DNA of 64,000 nt, from positions 1 through 64,000 of the forward strand of contig NZ_BAFZ01000024.1 of assembly GCF_000308575.1 (NCBI RefSeq), given 5' to 3'. The notes beneath the pieces were generated by a model that searched no databases, was not told the origin of the DNA, and was given only the letters and a program-made list of their open reading frames with translations. This stretch comes from Nocardia exalbida NBRC 100660. GTDB lineage: Bacteria > Actinomycetota > Actinomycetes > Mycobacteriales > Mycobacteriaceae. Positions 8,509 through 17,494 of this stretch are shown here, piece by piece. Position 1 is the first letter of the stretch. Each line of letters opens with the position of its first letter. The position numbers and the translations under genes were made by a program.

Positions 8509-8963
8509 CGTGCAGCCGTTCTCGTGCAGGAACGGACGGTATCGACGATGGACGAGCCGGCAGGACGGAAACCGTTCTGCGGAGCCACGATCCAGTGCCG
8601 GTAGTCGGAGTCGGCAGCGGCGGGGGAGGGCAGGGCGATCTCACCGCCGCTGGGCACGATCGAGACGTTCAGGCGGAACAGCTCGGCGAACAGCCGGACG
8701 TCGTCCGGTAGATCGGGGCGGGTCAGAAAGGTCCACCGTTTGGACCGGACGTGCGAGATGATCGGACCCAGACCGATTCGTCGATGGGTGAGATCGTCGC
8801 GCACTCGCTGCCCTAATGCGGCGGGCATCGTGATCGCGCCGACGAATCCGGCGCGTAAGACGATTCGGCCGATCTCCGGATGAACTCCGGCGGGCAGGTC
8901 GCAGGTGTGTCGATAGAAGGCGCATCGGGCGGTCGGGGTGTCCGCCAACGCCAGTTGGTCCAT
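8505..8963 (-). CDS. Conserved actinobacterial protein of unknown function, partner of DUF4254
   Basis: The 152-residue frame starts with 'MDQLALADTPTARCAFYRHT' and carries a conserved-looking core 'GPIISHVRSKRWTFLTRPDL', then 'LFAELFRLNVSIVPSGGEIA' and 'YRHWIVAP'. The pattern (a basic-aromatic strand, then a Gly-Gly-Glu-Ile turn) resembles proteins I associate with Nocardia genomes, including some annotated loosely as primase/polymerase-like, but I cannot name the fold. It is translationally coupled to the DUF4254 gene downstream by a 4-base overlap, implying joint function. Coding potential is good and there is no competing frame. Confidence 0.6.
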   Translation of the reverse strand: MDQLALADTPTARCAFYRHTCDLPAGVHPEIGRIVLRAGFVGAITMPAALGQRVRDDLTHRRIGLGPIISHVRSKRWTFLTRPDLPDDVRLFAELFRLNVSIVPSGGEIALPSPAAADSDYRHWIVAPQNGFRPAGSSIVDTVRSCTRTAAR

Positions 8964-9323
8964 GGGGCCCTCGGGTAGCTTCGGGTGACTTTTTCCAAGC
9001 CGCTCGGACGGTACTGCGGCATCGATGCTGTGATGCGGTACACCGTGCGAGCGTTGTTTCAGTAGAGCACTCCATGGAGCGGATCAAACATTCCGTTCAA
9101 TTAGTTCTCCAGAAATTCGTTTGCGCGCTGGTTACCGGCGGGTGCGGTGACCGGCCGGGGGCGCGGCACGGCTCCCCGTTCACTTCGGCATACGCCCCAC
9201 CTGATCAAATGACCTGGGGCGATGCGGAGGTCGGGAGCCGGCTATTTTGTTCACCGCCGCCGCGACCTCCTGTGCTACCTTGCCGCAAATCTGCGCCGCG
9301 ACAGGCGTATCCGGAGCCCGGCC
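8964..9323. other. Intergenic region of relatively low GC
   Basis: This 360-base stretch lies upstream of the leftward unknown/DUF4254 pair and downstream of the leftward TPR-like gene. An AT-richer patch at about 9080-9120 and another near 9245-9255 stand out from the surrounding GC-rich DNA, consistent with a promoter for the leftward pair, but I could not fix a -35/-10 pair. No coding frame is convincing. Confidence 0.4.
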
Positions 9324-10826
9324 TCAGGGCGTCGTACGGAAGAACAGCGCGCGGTCGCCGTGCTCGGACAGCGGCGTGTCGACACTGATCTGGCGCAGGC
9401 CGCAGTCCGGCAGATAGGTGAGGTTGGCGAACACCTTGGTGTTGCCGAAGGCCGCGCGCAGCTTGCTCTCGGTCGCCCGGTCGGGGTTGTACAGAGCCAG
9501 CGTTTCGAAGTTCAATGGCGCGAGCGGTTTCTCGAGGGGCGCTTGCCCGGCCGGACGGCCGAGCGCGGCGTACTGGGTGGCCGCGCCGTGCTCGTACCAG
9601 CACAGCTCATAGGCCACGTTCTCGGTCACCGTGATCGCCGCCACCGGCCAGTCCTGGGAGAGGCGCAGCGCCAGCGGGTTTTTCGCCACCGGCGTGAGTT
9701 CCCAGTTCAGGCTCATGACCGTCACCCAGCCGCCGTAGGGCTGGTCGATCAGCACGATGTCGTCGCCGAGGGTGGGGGAGGTGTTCAGCTCGGGCTCGCG
9801 GATCTTCCACTTCGACTCGTGCGTACCGAGGTAACTCTCCCGGTCGAGGGGGTAGGCGTCGTCGACGGCATAGGCCGCGATGATCGCGGCGCGCACCTGG
9901 GCTATGGCGTCCCGCGCCGGCAAGTACACGCTCAGCGCGCCGAAGGTGGAGCCGATCTGCACGGGCGTGGCCGGCTGATCCTGTTCGGTACCGGGCGCGA
10001 GCGGGCGCAGGCCGACCAGGGCCAGCTTCCAGTTGATCTCCTCGACGGTCGACAGGTCGCCGGAGGACTTGAACATGACCTGCTGCTGGGTGAGCCGTCC
10101 CGCCTGTTCCAGCGTGCGGCAGCCCAGTTCCACCAGCGCCCGGTGCGATTTCGGGGTGAGATCGAGGTCCTGGATACCGCACGCGCGCAGCCGGATCGAC
10201 ATGGTCGTCGAGGTGAACGCGGCGTACCGCTCCCGGTACATGGCGATGGCCTGCTTGCGCGACCGGCCGACCATGAGCGTCCGCAGCAGCGTGCTCAAAC
10301 TGGCCAGGTACTTGCCGGACAGTTCCGGGTTCGCCGCGGCCAGGGCGGCGCGGATGCGGGCCGCCTCCTCGGTCGCCGCGACGGCGGCGTCCTGGTCCAG
10401 CCTGCCCAGCCAGACGCCGCATTTGGACAGGCCGTCGGCGCACGGGCCCGCGACCTCGGGATGCTCGCGCGCCACCTGACGGTAGACGTCACAGGCGCGA
10501 CGGATCGTCGTAGTGGCCAGTTCCCTGCGGCCGCTGTGCCGTGCCGCCTGCTCGAAGGAGCGCAGGGCGTCGTTCAACTCACCCGCCAGGCGGGCGGTCA
10601 GCACTTGGCCCCTGGACAGCAGGCGCAAGCGGATCGCCACCGCTTCCTCGGCGGGCGCCAGCGCCTCGCGCGTGCGATCGCGCATCGAACCGTTGGTCTT
10701 GGTGGCGATCAGTCCCTTGGCGAGTTCGCCGAGGGAGGTGGCCAAGCGCAATTCGGATTCGACCGTACGGTCGAGTGCCGCATACCGATCCGCGGCGATC
10801 TGGCGCTCCATCGCGTCCAGATCCAT
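9324..10826 (-). CDS. TPR-like helical-repeat protein of unknown function
   Basis: The 500-residue protein has two parts. The first 250 or so residues are Ala/Arg/Glu-rich helices with tetratricopeptide-like spacing ('EEAVAIRLRLLSRGQ', 'ATEEAARIRAALAAANPELS', 'LSTLLRTLM'), as in actinobacterial TPR proteins. The C-terminal half is a mixed alpha/beta region with 'WKLALVGLRPLAP', 'DDIVLIDQPYGGWVTVMSLN' and 'ENVAYELCWYEHG' that I do not recognise. No signal peptide or membrane segment is visible, so it is probably cytoplasmic. The ATG at 10826 has GAGGAG 5 bases upstream; an ATG at 10847 with GGAGG is an equally possible start. It stands alone, divergent from dtd. Confidence 0.65.
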   Translation of the reverse strand: MDLDAMERQIAADRYAALDRTVESELRLATSLGELAKGLIATKTNGSMRDRTREALAPAEEAVAIRLRLLSRGQVLTARLAGELNDALRSFEQAARHSGRRELATTTIRRACDVYRQVAREHPEVAGPCADGLSKCGVWLGRLDQDAAVAATEEAARIRAALAAANPELSGKYLASLSTLLRTLMVGRSRKQAIAMYRERYAAFTSTTMSIRLRACGIQDLDLTPKSHRALVELGCRTLEQAGRLTQQQVMFKSSGDLSTVEEINWKLALVGLRPLAPGTEQDQPATPVQIGSTFGALSVYLPARDAIAQVRAAIIAAYAVDDAYPLDRESYLGTHESKWKIREPELNTSPTLGDDIVLIDQPYGGWVTVMSLNWELTPVAKNPLALRLSQDWPVAAITVTENVAYELCWYEHGAATQYAALGRPAGQAPLEKPLAPLNFETLALYNPDRATESKLRAAFGNTKVFANLTYLPDCGLRQISVDTPLSEHGDRALFFRTTP

Positions 10827-11013
10827 CGCGCTCCTCGTTTCCAGCATGATCCTCCGCCAACGCGCGGCAACCGCGCAACATAACCTTCTGCGCACCGAGT
10901 TTGTCACGCTTGCCGCCCGCGCGCACCTGTATCCGGCCAGGCAGGCGGGGTCGTTCGGCGGACCGCCACCCGTGCGGCGGCTACTGGCGCGGCAGCAGGC
11001 ATGATCGAGGGTT

Positions 11014-11457
11014 GTGCGAGCCCTATTACAGCGCGTGAGTTCGGCGCGGGTGACCGTCGACGACCAGGTCGTCGGCCGGATCGACCCGGCGGCCGACGGT
11101 GTCCCGCACGGCCTGGTCGCCCTGGTCGGCGTGACGCACTCCGACACCGAGGCGACCGCGCGGGCCCTGGCCGACAAGGTGTGGCGGTTACGCATCCTCG
11201 ACGGCGAGCGCTCGGCCGCGGATCTGCGGGCCCCGATCCTGGTGGTCAGCCAGTTCACGCTGTACGCGGACACGAAGAAGGGCAGGCGTCCGTCCTGGTC
11301 GGCGGCCGCTCCCGGCGCGATCGCCGAACCTCTGGTCGACGTCTTCGCGCACGCGCTGCGCGAACTCGGCGCAACAGTCGCTACGGGGCGATTCGGTGCG
11401 CACATGCACATCGACTTGGTGAACGACGGCCCGGTCACCGTCATGCTGGAGTTGTGA
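11014..11457 (+). CDS. dtd: D-aminoacyl-tRNA deacylase
   Basis: The 147-residue protein is Dtd, which hydrolyses D-aminoacyl-tRNAs and so recycles tRNA and keeps D-residues out of proteins. The N-terminal '[15 protein letters not shown]', the catalytic-site segment '[16 protein letters not shown]' and the C-terminal cross-subunit Gly-Pro segment in '[12 protein letters not shown]' are all present, and the length is normal. The GTG at 11014 matches the family N-terminus. It has no apparent operon partner. Confidence 0.95.
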   Translation: MRALLQRVSSARVTVDDQVVGRIDPAADGVPHGLVALVGVTHSDTEATARALADKVWRLRILDGERSAADLRAPILVVSQFTLYADTKKGRRPSWSAAAPGAIAEPLVDVFAHALRELGATVATGRFGAHMHIDLVNDGPVTVMLEL

Positions 11458-11532
11458 ACCGGAGTCGTATTGCCCCGAAAATAGGGGTCCCCCGCAGTAT
11501 TTCGTGCTCCGGCCCGCGCCCTACCTGCGGCG

Positions 11533-11970
11533 GTGCCTGCCCGCAAACAGTTCGACGCCGAGGAGGAGGTTGCGCGGTCGGACGACGCTCTCGAACAGGC
11601 CGATCTGGTGACCGGGACATCACTGATCGGTCGCGACGGCGAAGCTGTTCCGCCCACGGAAGATGGTGCGGCTGAGGGCCCGACACGTGCCGAGGCGGCG
11701 CGTCTGTCCGCGCAACGGGACGTGGCGGCGCGGGCGCTGGTGGACGCGCAGGCCGATCTCGCGCCGGCTCGCCGTGGTCTGCCGGTCAACGATGAGGACC
11801 TGACGCGGGATGCGTTGAATGATGCGCTCGACGGTCTGCGTGGTCGCACGATGCGGGTGGATGAGCAGGGGCCGTGGCAGGAGCGGGTTGCGGGTCTCGA
11901 GCGGGCGGCTCGGCGTATGTTCGATGCCGAGGACGAGCTCGGCCGGGCCGAAGCCGCTGTGCGGGGGTGA
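11533..11970 (+). CDS. Putative helical protein, possible N-terminal remnant of a larger gene
   Basis: A 145-residue frame rich in Ala, Arg, Asp and Glu ('ARSDDALEQADLV', 'RLSAQRDVAARALVDAQADL', 'WQERVAGLERAARRMFDAED') looks like a long coiled coil. Such segments are seen at the N-termini of actinobacterial secreted toxins and type VII-associated proteins, but no WXG motif is present and I cannot assign a family. The GTG at 11533 has no clear ribosome binding site, and the frame is open further upstream, so the start is uncertain. It lies 74 bases upstream of the proline-rich gene, which would be its natural continuation; the two may once have been one gene. Confidence 0.4.
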   Translation: MPARKQFDAEEEVARSDDALEQADLVTGTSLIGRDGEAVPPTEDGAAEGPTRAEAARLSAQRDVAARALVDAQADLAPARRGLPVNDEDLTRDALNDALDGLRGRTMRVDEQGPWQERVAGLERAARRMFDAEDELGRAEAAVRG

Positions 11971-12044
11971 TCGGGAACGTTTCAGGCATTCTCCGCAGGC
12001 GGGGGAGTCCGGTTCGCGGGCGGCTCGCGGTGGCAGGGAGACGA

Positions 12045-13403
12045 ATGGGGACGCTTCTTTCGGCGCGGGGCGGTGGTGACGATTCGTCGAACAGCGGTGC
12101 TCGCGCGCATCGTGACGGTGGCGAGGAGTCGTTGGGCGGTGCACGCGCGAATCGCGGCGGGGATTCGGAGCCGCCCGAGGGGCCGTCGGATCCGAATCGG
12201 GCACGTTCCCAGCGGATGCCGCCGAACTGGGCGCTGCGCTCGCACATTCCGCATCCGCCGAAGGACTACGAGTTCGAGATGCCGGGCACGTTCCTGAACG
12301 AGGTGGAACCGTGGCCCGTCCCGATGCCGCGTCCGGAACCCCCGAAGCCGCCGAACCCACCCCACCCCCCGTCGCCGCCGCAGCCTCCCGTTGCGCCGAA
12401 GCCGCAGCCGCCGACGCCTCCGGATCCGCCGCAGCAGCCGACGCCTCCGGTTTCGCCCACGCCTCCCGAACCGCCGGTCCCACCGGTGCCGCCGACACCG
12501 CCGGTCCCGCCGCATCCACCGGTACCGACGGAGCCACCTACGCCGACGGAGCCGCCTACCCCTCCTGCTCCGCCGGTCCCACCGGTGCCGCCGACACCGC
12601 CGTATCCACCGGTACCGACGGAGCCGCCCACGCCTCCTGCCCCACCGGTGGCACCGGTGCCACCGGTGCCACCGACTGCGCCGGTCCCGCCGACGAACCC
12701 AACGGAGCCGCCCACGCCCTCGTACCCACCCGGCTCGCCGACACCTGGCCAGCCGCCCCTCTACCCGCCACTTCCGGGACCGCTGCCCCCATACCCGTCG
12801 ACCCCGCCCCCGCACCTGTCGACGCCGTATCCAGGACCGTCCGGACCGCCGTATTTCTCGGCACCACTGGGTCCCCCGGACGCCCCCGGCTATCCCGACG
12901 GCGCAGTCCCGCCGAGCATGCCCATGCCTCCGCCCGGCATGCCCATGCCGCCTCCGATGAACGGCAGCCGACCGACGAACACCTGCGGCCGGCACGGCAA
13001 CGGGCATCGTCGCACGGATCGCAGCCTCTCCGTCCGCCCGTTCGCAGGCTTCGGCGTGCCCGCCGAGTTCGACCCGGTCACCGGCGCGCTGCGCGCCAAC
13101 CCGTCCGAGGCGGGAACGCACAGCGGCGTCTACGGTGAACTCGACGGAGTCTCGGTGGTGTTCTATCGACATGACGGCGGGCTCGGTCTGCGCGTCGGCG
13201 ATCGCGCGGTGGATCTGGACGGGCCGGTCGGCGTCGAGTGGGGCACGGTCGGGTGGCGGACCACCCGGTTCGCGGTGGTCGTCGTCGGTGTCGTCTTCTG
13301 CGAGCTGATCTATCGCTCGGTGCCGGAGGAGATGGACATCGGCGCGCTGATCCGCGCCGTGCTCGCCGACCCCGTGCGCCGCACCGAGATCTTCGCCGGA
13401 TGA
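12045..13403 (+). CDS. Long proline-rich protein with unknown C-terminal domain
   Basis: The 452-residue protein has a charged N-terminal 60 residues, 'PPNWALRSHIPHPPKDYEFEMPG' in shortened form around residue 63, then about 240 residues of PPxPP-type repeats, and a globular C-terminal domain of about 140 residues from 'LSVRPFAGFGVPAEF' to the end. The C-terminal part contains a hydrophobic strand 'TRFAVVVVGVVFCEL'. Pro-rich linkers joining a small N-terminal part to a C-terminal domain are usual in actinobacterial surface or secreted polymorphic proteins. No signal peptide is seen, so export, if any, would be by a non-Sec route such as type VII. The ATG at 12045 follows AGGGAG. I do not recognise the C-terminal domain. 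Confidence 0.5.
   Translation: MGTLLSARGGGDDSSNSGARAHRDGGEESLGGARANRGGDSEPPEGPSDPNRARSQRMPPNWALRSHIPHPPKDYEFEMPGTFLNEVEPWPVPMPRPEPPKPPNPPHPPSPPQPPVAPKPQPPTPPDPPQQPTPPVSPTPPEPPVPPVPPTPPVPPHPPVPTEPPTPTEPPTPPAPPVPPVPPTPPYPPVPTEPPTPPAPPVAPVPPVPPTAPVPPTNPTEPPTPSYPPGSPTPGQPPLYPPLPGPLPPYPSTPPPHLSTPYPGPSGPPYFSAPLGPPDAPGYPDGAVPPSMPMPPPGMPMPPPMNGSRPTNTCGRHGNGHRRTDRSLSVRPFAGFGVPAEFDPVTGALRANPSEAGTHSGVYGELDGVSVVFYRHDGGLGLRVGDRAVDLDGPVGVEWGTVGWRTTRFAVVVVGVVFCELIYRSVPEEMDIGALIRAVLADPVRRTEIFAG
12472..12640 (+). repeat. Tandem repeat inside the proline-rich gene
   Basis: The sequence coding for 'PPVPPVPPTPP' at about 12472-12502 recurs 99 bases (33 codons) later at about 12571-12601, followed in both copies by related 'PVPTEPPTP' units. 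The repeat keeps the reading frame and would be prone to slippage and length variation. Confidence 0.7.
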
Positions 13404-13451
13404 CCGCGAGTCGGCGACGCGACAAGGTAACCCTCGACGTGAGGAGCAAGG

Positions 13452-13736
13452 GTGCGGATAGACCATCCGACCGATGACGAACTGCGGGAGAACTTCGACG
13501 AGATGCTCCGCTCGGTGCTCACCGGCGGCGGCATCCGCACGGAGACCGGCCTCGACATGAAGACCGAGGATGCGCTGTGGACGATCGCCCGCGCGTATCC
13601 CGACGTGCCGGACGCGCTGGTCGACGCCGCCCGCGCGGCCTTCGCCGGCCAGCTCGACGGTTCCAACGCCCGCGAGCGCAAGGAGGCGCTGGCCCGCAAG
13701 ATCGAAGAGCTCGACCGTCGCCGGTCGGCCCGGTGA
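13452..13736 (+). CDS. Small hypothetical protein in the Pro-rich/DUF6301 cluster
   Basis: The 94-residue protein starts at a GTG preceded by GAGGAG and reads 'MRIDHPTDDELRENFDEMLR', later 'EDALWTIARAYPDVPDALVD' and a basic-acidic helix 'RKEALARKIEELDRRRSAR'. It is acidic, probably helical and cytoplasmic, with no signal peptide. I cannot name the family. It lies 48 bases after the proline-rich gene and 30 bases before the DUF6301 remnant, all on one strand, so it may be an accessory or immunity-like partner of the proline-rich protein. That role is inferred from position only. Confidence 0.5.
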   Translation: MRIDHPTDDELRENFDEMLRSVLTGGGIRTETGLDMKTEDALWTIARAYPDVPDALVDAARAAFAGQLDGSNARERKEALARKIEELDRRRSAR

Positions 13737-13765
13737 TCGTCGATGTCACGACCTGAGGTGAGCCC

Positions 13766-14154
13766 ATCACCGAATGGCGCGCGTTGACCGACAGCGAGAT
13801 CGTCGACCTGGCCACCGGCCTGCGGTCGCTGGACGGCTCCCAGCCGATGGATACGGTTCCGCGGCTGGCGGAGTCGTTCGGCTGGAAAGTGCTGACCGTC
13901 CACCCGGACCGGGCGATGCTGGATGCCGGATTCGGAATGGCCAGCGGGAAGATCCATGGTCGTGACGGCCGCATCGTCGACATCGGCCCAGTTCCACGGC
14001 CGGATACCGGCGGCTGGCCGACATGGTCGTCACCGGGTTGCGCGACGGGTTCGGTACCGGCGCCCCCACGGCCTTGGCCTATGTCGCGTGGAATGAACGT
14101 TGGGAAAATCAAAAGCTGGATCTGCCGCTGCTCGGCCTGCGGCAGGAGCCCTGA
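13766..14154 (+). pseudogene. DUF6301 family protein, start codon lost and frameshifted
   Basis: The N-terminal half reads as DUF6301: 'TEWRALTDSEIVDLATGLRS', then 'VPRLAESFGWKVLTVHP' and 'MLDAGFGMASGKIHGRDGR'. The expected initiator, in frame and well spaced after AGGTGAG, is ATC at 13766-13768 instead of ATG; a TTG at 13784 is the next possible start. After about 13985 the frame loses resemblance to a protein, while another frame from about 14008 encodes 'RRLADMVVTGLRDGFG' to 'LDLPLLGLRQEP' and stops at 14152-14154. An internal deletion or frameshift therefore joins two coding pieces. DUF6301 genes tend to sit beside putative toxin genes in Nocardia (my recollection); here the gene is very likely inactive. 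Confidence 0.55.
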
Positions 14155-14252
14155 CCCGCGCACCGGCGCGGTGCCAGGATGAACGACGAACGAAGCAGGC
14201 ATCGCGGCGTGTGCGCCGGTTCCGATGCAGTGGATGAGGGGATTTCCGCGAC

Positions 14253-15815
14253 GTGACCAACCCAGGCGGCCAGGCATCCGCCGACGAACCCGCCGATGCC
14301 CCGGATCACGGCGAGGCCGAGACGTATGTGACCCCGTCCGAAGCGCAGGAGCCCGATGTCGGCTTCACCATGTCCGCGGCGGCTCCGGTCGAGGATGTCG
14401 CCGAACGAGCCAAGGCGCTCATGCACCAGGTAGCCCGCGAGCTGGGTGCGGGCGGCCCGCCGGGGTGGCAGCGGGTGGACGCGGTGTTCACGCTGACCGT
14501 GGCCGCGGAGGTCGCGCTGGCCGTCTACTTCGACGACCAGGACCGCGCCGTGCGCGTGACTCCGGAACCCGGGATCGTGGCGCTGGTCCGGGAGCATCGG
14601 CAGCTGGCGGCCGGGCTCGGTGACGGCCCATGGTGGCGTTTGCTCTTCACGCTGACCAGCGCGGGCCGGATGGAGGTCGACTACGACTACGGCGACGAGC
14701 CCTTCCCGGACGATCAGCTGTTCCCGCCCGAGGTCTACCTCGCGGATCTGGCAGCGTTCCCACGGACTTCGCTGCCGGTTTGGCTCGGCGCCTATCTGGG
14801 GCACGGCGACCGCCAGTCACGGCCCCCGCAGGTGGCGGCGGCGCAAGCGCGGGCGGATCGGGAGGCGGGCGTGCGTGCCGTGCCGTGCGAGGACGAGCTG
14901 CCCCCGTTCCCGCTCATGGCCGCCCGGTGGGCGGTGCTCGGCGCGGCGTTCGTCGCGGCCGAATCCCAATGGGGCCCACGCCTGCTGCCCTCGGTGGGCT
15001 GGTTCGAGGGCGCCAAGCGCAGCGGCTGTTCGCTGTACGCGCTGCCCGGTGGACGGGCGGTGCTCTCGGGCGGGGTGTGGAACGCGCCGGAACTGGCGGC
15101 GGCCTACAACGACGGCGTCCGCTTGCCCGATCTGTATGCGGGCGCACCGGAGTGGGTGGCGGGCCAGGTGTTGAACCACCGCTGCGCCAGCGGCCTGCTG
15201 TCGTTCTGCTACTGGTGGGAGAACGGCCGCTGGTACCGCGGTGAGTCGCCGGGGCCTGGGCGGTTCGCCGAAGCGGTGCCGGGCGTGTGGACCTCGGAGA
15301 CCGTCGTGGACATCGTCGCCGACCTGCTCGGCGACGAGGTGGACGCGCGGCGGCGCGCCGCCGTCGGCGACCTCGTGTCGGCGGCCGAGCTGGGTATCGT
15401 CACGCGGGACATTCTCACCGGTGTCTTCGGTGACGACGGCGAATTCGACGTCAACGGCGCTTTCTTCCAGCTCACCATGGCCGGGGTGACGATGACCGCG
15501 CCGGGGCCGATGGCGCGGGAGGAGGCGATCGCCTCGGTAGCGCGGTTCATCCGGAACAGCGGCGCCGACACCGCGGACTATCCGCTGGAGGATCTGCGCG
15601 CCGATCGGCTCGGCGTCGGCTGGATGGTGTACGTCCCGGTGGAACCAGGGGAGATCGCGATCGGCCGGGCGATCTACTACATCGCCGATGACGGGGTGCT
15701 GGAACGGTCTTCGTCCTCGGTGGCGCCGTCGGTGTACCTCGCCGGTTTCGAGCGGAGGTTCCGGGACCGGCACGGTCCGGTGGGCGCGCCCTGGCCACAC
15801 GACGAAAAGCGCTGA
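14253..15815 (+). CDS. Large hypothetical protein with a YezG/DUF600-like segment
   Basis: The 520-residue protein is soluble, acidic and without a signal peptide. Residues 70-175 ('VDAVFTLTVAAEVALAVYF', 'WWRLLFTLTSAGRMEVDYDY', 'PPEVYLADLAAFPRTSLPVW') resemble the pattern of the YezG/DUF600 immunity-type fold, in which a hydrophobic strand is followed by an acidic Tyr-Asp turn. The C-terminal 300 residues hold two further alpha/beta repeats I cannot name. The GTG at 14253 has GAGGGG upstream at a long spacing. It is the last gene of the proline-rich/DUF6301 cluster. An immunity role is a guess from this resemblance and context; an enzyme or structural role is equally open. Confidence 0.5.
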   Translation: MTNPGGQASADEPADAPDHGEAETYVTPSEAQEPDVGFTMSAAAPVEDVAERAKALMHQVARELGAGGPPGWQRVDAVFTLTVAAEVALAVYFDDQDRAVRVTPEPGIVALVREHRQLAAGLGDGPWWRLLFTLTSAGRMEVDYDYGDEPFPDDQLFPPEVYLADLAAFPRTSLPVWLGAYLGHGDRQSRPPQVAAAQARADREAGVRAVPCEDELPPFPLMAARWAVLGAAFVAAESQWGPRLLPSVGWFEGAKRSGCSLYALPGGRAVLSGGVWNAPELAAAYNDGVRLPDLYAGAPEWVAGQVLNHRCASGLLSFCYWWENGRWYRGESPGPGRFAEAVPGVWTSETVVDIVADLLGDEVDARRRAAVGDLVSAAELGIVTRDILTGVFGDDGEFDVNGAFFQLTMAGVTMTAPGPMAREEAIASVARFIRNSGADTADYPLEDLRADRLGVGWMVYVPVEPGEIAIGRAIYYIADDGVLERSSSSVAPSVYLAGFERRFRDRHGPVGAPWPHDEKR

Positions 15816-15989
15816 GCCACAAGAATTCATCTTCGGAGTAAACCGGCTGGTCAGAACCGGCGGGCAGCGGGAAGGGCCCACCAGGATTCGGGTCTGTACA
15901 TGTGGAGACAACCCGACTGACCATAGAATCGTCGGTGCGTCGTAAACCGATATTTGGTGTGCCGTAAGAACCGGCTGCCATATTGACGT

Positions 15990-17398
15990 GTGGCGCAACT
16001 GCTGAAGATCCCGGACGCCGCCCAGATCGATCCGGCGCGGGTGTGGCGTCCGCGTACCGGCCGGGAGCGGTTGCGGGTGCCGATCGGCATCACTCCCGAC
16101 GGGACGCCGGTGGAGATCGACATCAAGGAATCGGCCGAGAACGGCATGGGCCCGCACGGCCTGTGCATCGGCGCGACCGGCTCCGGAAAGTCCGAGTTCC
16201 CTCGTACCCTGGTGCTTTCGCTGGTCACCATACATTCGCCGGACGCGCTGAACCGGGTGCTCGTCGACTTCAAGGGCGGCGCGACCTTCCTCGGCCTCGA
16301 CTCGCTGCCGCACGTCGCCGCGGTGATCACCAACCTGGAAGAGGAACTGTCGCTGGTCGACCGCATGAAGGACGCGCTGGCGGGTGAGATGAACCGCCGC
16401 CAGGAGCTGCTGCGCTCGGCGGGCAACTACGCCAACGTCACCGACTACGAGAAGGCGCGTGCCGCGGGCGTGCCGCTCGACCCGCTGCCCGCGCTGTTCA
16501 TCGTGGTGGACGAGTTCTCCGAATTGCTGTCGCAGAAGCCGGACTTCGCGGAGTTGTTCGTGATGATCGGCCGGCTCGGCCGGTCCCTGCACGTGCACCT
16601 GTTGCTGGCCTCGCAGCGCTTGGAGGAGAACAAGCTGCGCGGCCTGGAGTCGCACCTGTCCTATCGCATCGGCCTGCGCACGTTCTCGGCGAACGAATCG
16701 CGGGCGGTGCTCGGCATCACCGACGCCTACCACCTGCCGAGCGTGCCCGGTTCCGGCTACCTGAAGAGCGATGCGTCGGATCCGTTGCGGTTCAACGCCA
16801 GTTACGTGTCCGGACCGTACGTCGCGCCGCAGGGAGCGGTGACCGGGGAGGACGGCAGTTCGGTCGCGGGACACCGGCCCGCGTTGTTCACCGCCGCGCC
16901 GGTGGAACTGCCCGAGCCGATCGACACCGAGGCCGAGGTGGCGCCTGCCTCGCCGTCGAACCCGCTGCTGGAGCTGCCGCCGCCACCGTCGGCCGTCGGC
17001 AGCGTGCCCGGCGCCGACGAGGGTATCCCGGACACGCTGCTCGACGTGGTCGTCAAGCGGCTCACCGGGCACGGCCGCCCGGCGCACGAGGTGTGGTTGC
17101 CGCCCCTGGACGAATCCCCGACGGTGGACATGCTGCTGCCGGACCCGGACTGGCGTTCGCCGGTCAACCGGCACGGCCAGTTGTGGATGCCGATCGGCGT
17201 CATCGACAAGCCATACGAGCAGCGGCGTGACGTGCTCACCATCAATCTGGCGGGCGCACAGGGCAATGTCGCGGTGGTCGGCGGCCCGCAGTCGGGCAAG
17301 TCGACGACCTTGCGCACCATCATCATGGCGACCGCGGCCACGCACACCCCTGAACAGGCGCAGTTCTACTGCCTGGACTTCGGTGGCGGAAGCATGGC
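15990..17398 (+). pseudogene. eccC: Orphan fragment of an EccC type VII secretion ATPase
   Basis: About 470 residues match the middle of EccC, the FtsK/SpoIIIE-type motor of type VII secretion. The fragment begins just before ATPase domain 1 ('LLKIPDAAQIDPARVWRPR'). Walker A 'GATGSGKS' is near residue 60 and 'VVDEFSELL' is its Walker B. It runs into domain 2 (Walker A 'GGPQSGKS' near residue 430) and stops at 'FYCLDFGGGSMA'. The two membrane helices and N-terminal region, the rest of domain 2 and all of domain 3 are missing. After about 17398 the frame runs on to 17672 only as antisense of the GNAT gene. A Pro replaces the usual Leu after Walker A ('KSEFPRT'). The complete eccC at 43610 is a paralogue. 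It could be translated from GTG 15990 but is unlikely to work as a motor. Confidence 0.8.
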
Positions 17399-17494
17399 TG
17401 GGATCGGCGCGCCGTCGAAACCCCTCGCGCGCCGCATACCTCCGGCGCGCACCGGGCGGCCCGCGGCGGACGTGCCACAGCCCGCGCGCTCCGG

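Noticed and set aside
10827-11849. Upstream extension of the TPR-like gene to an 841-residue frame
   Set aside because: The extension is antisense to dtd and Arg/Ser-rich. Both ATGs with good ribosome binding sites lie near 10826-10847.
12266-12715. Leftward Gly-rich frame resembling a PE_PGRS protein ('GGTGGTGATGGAGGVGG')
   Set aside because: It is the exact antisense of the proline-rich repeats of the rightward gene; CCG/GGT codons give Gly on the other strand. No PE domain or start signals.
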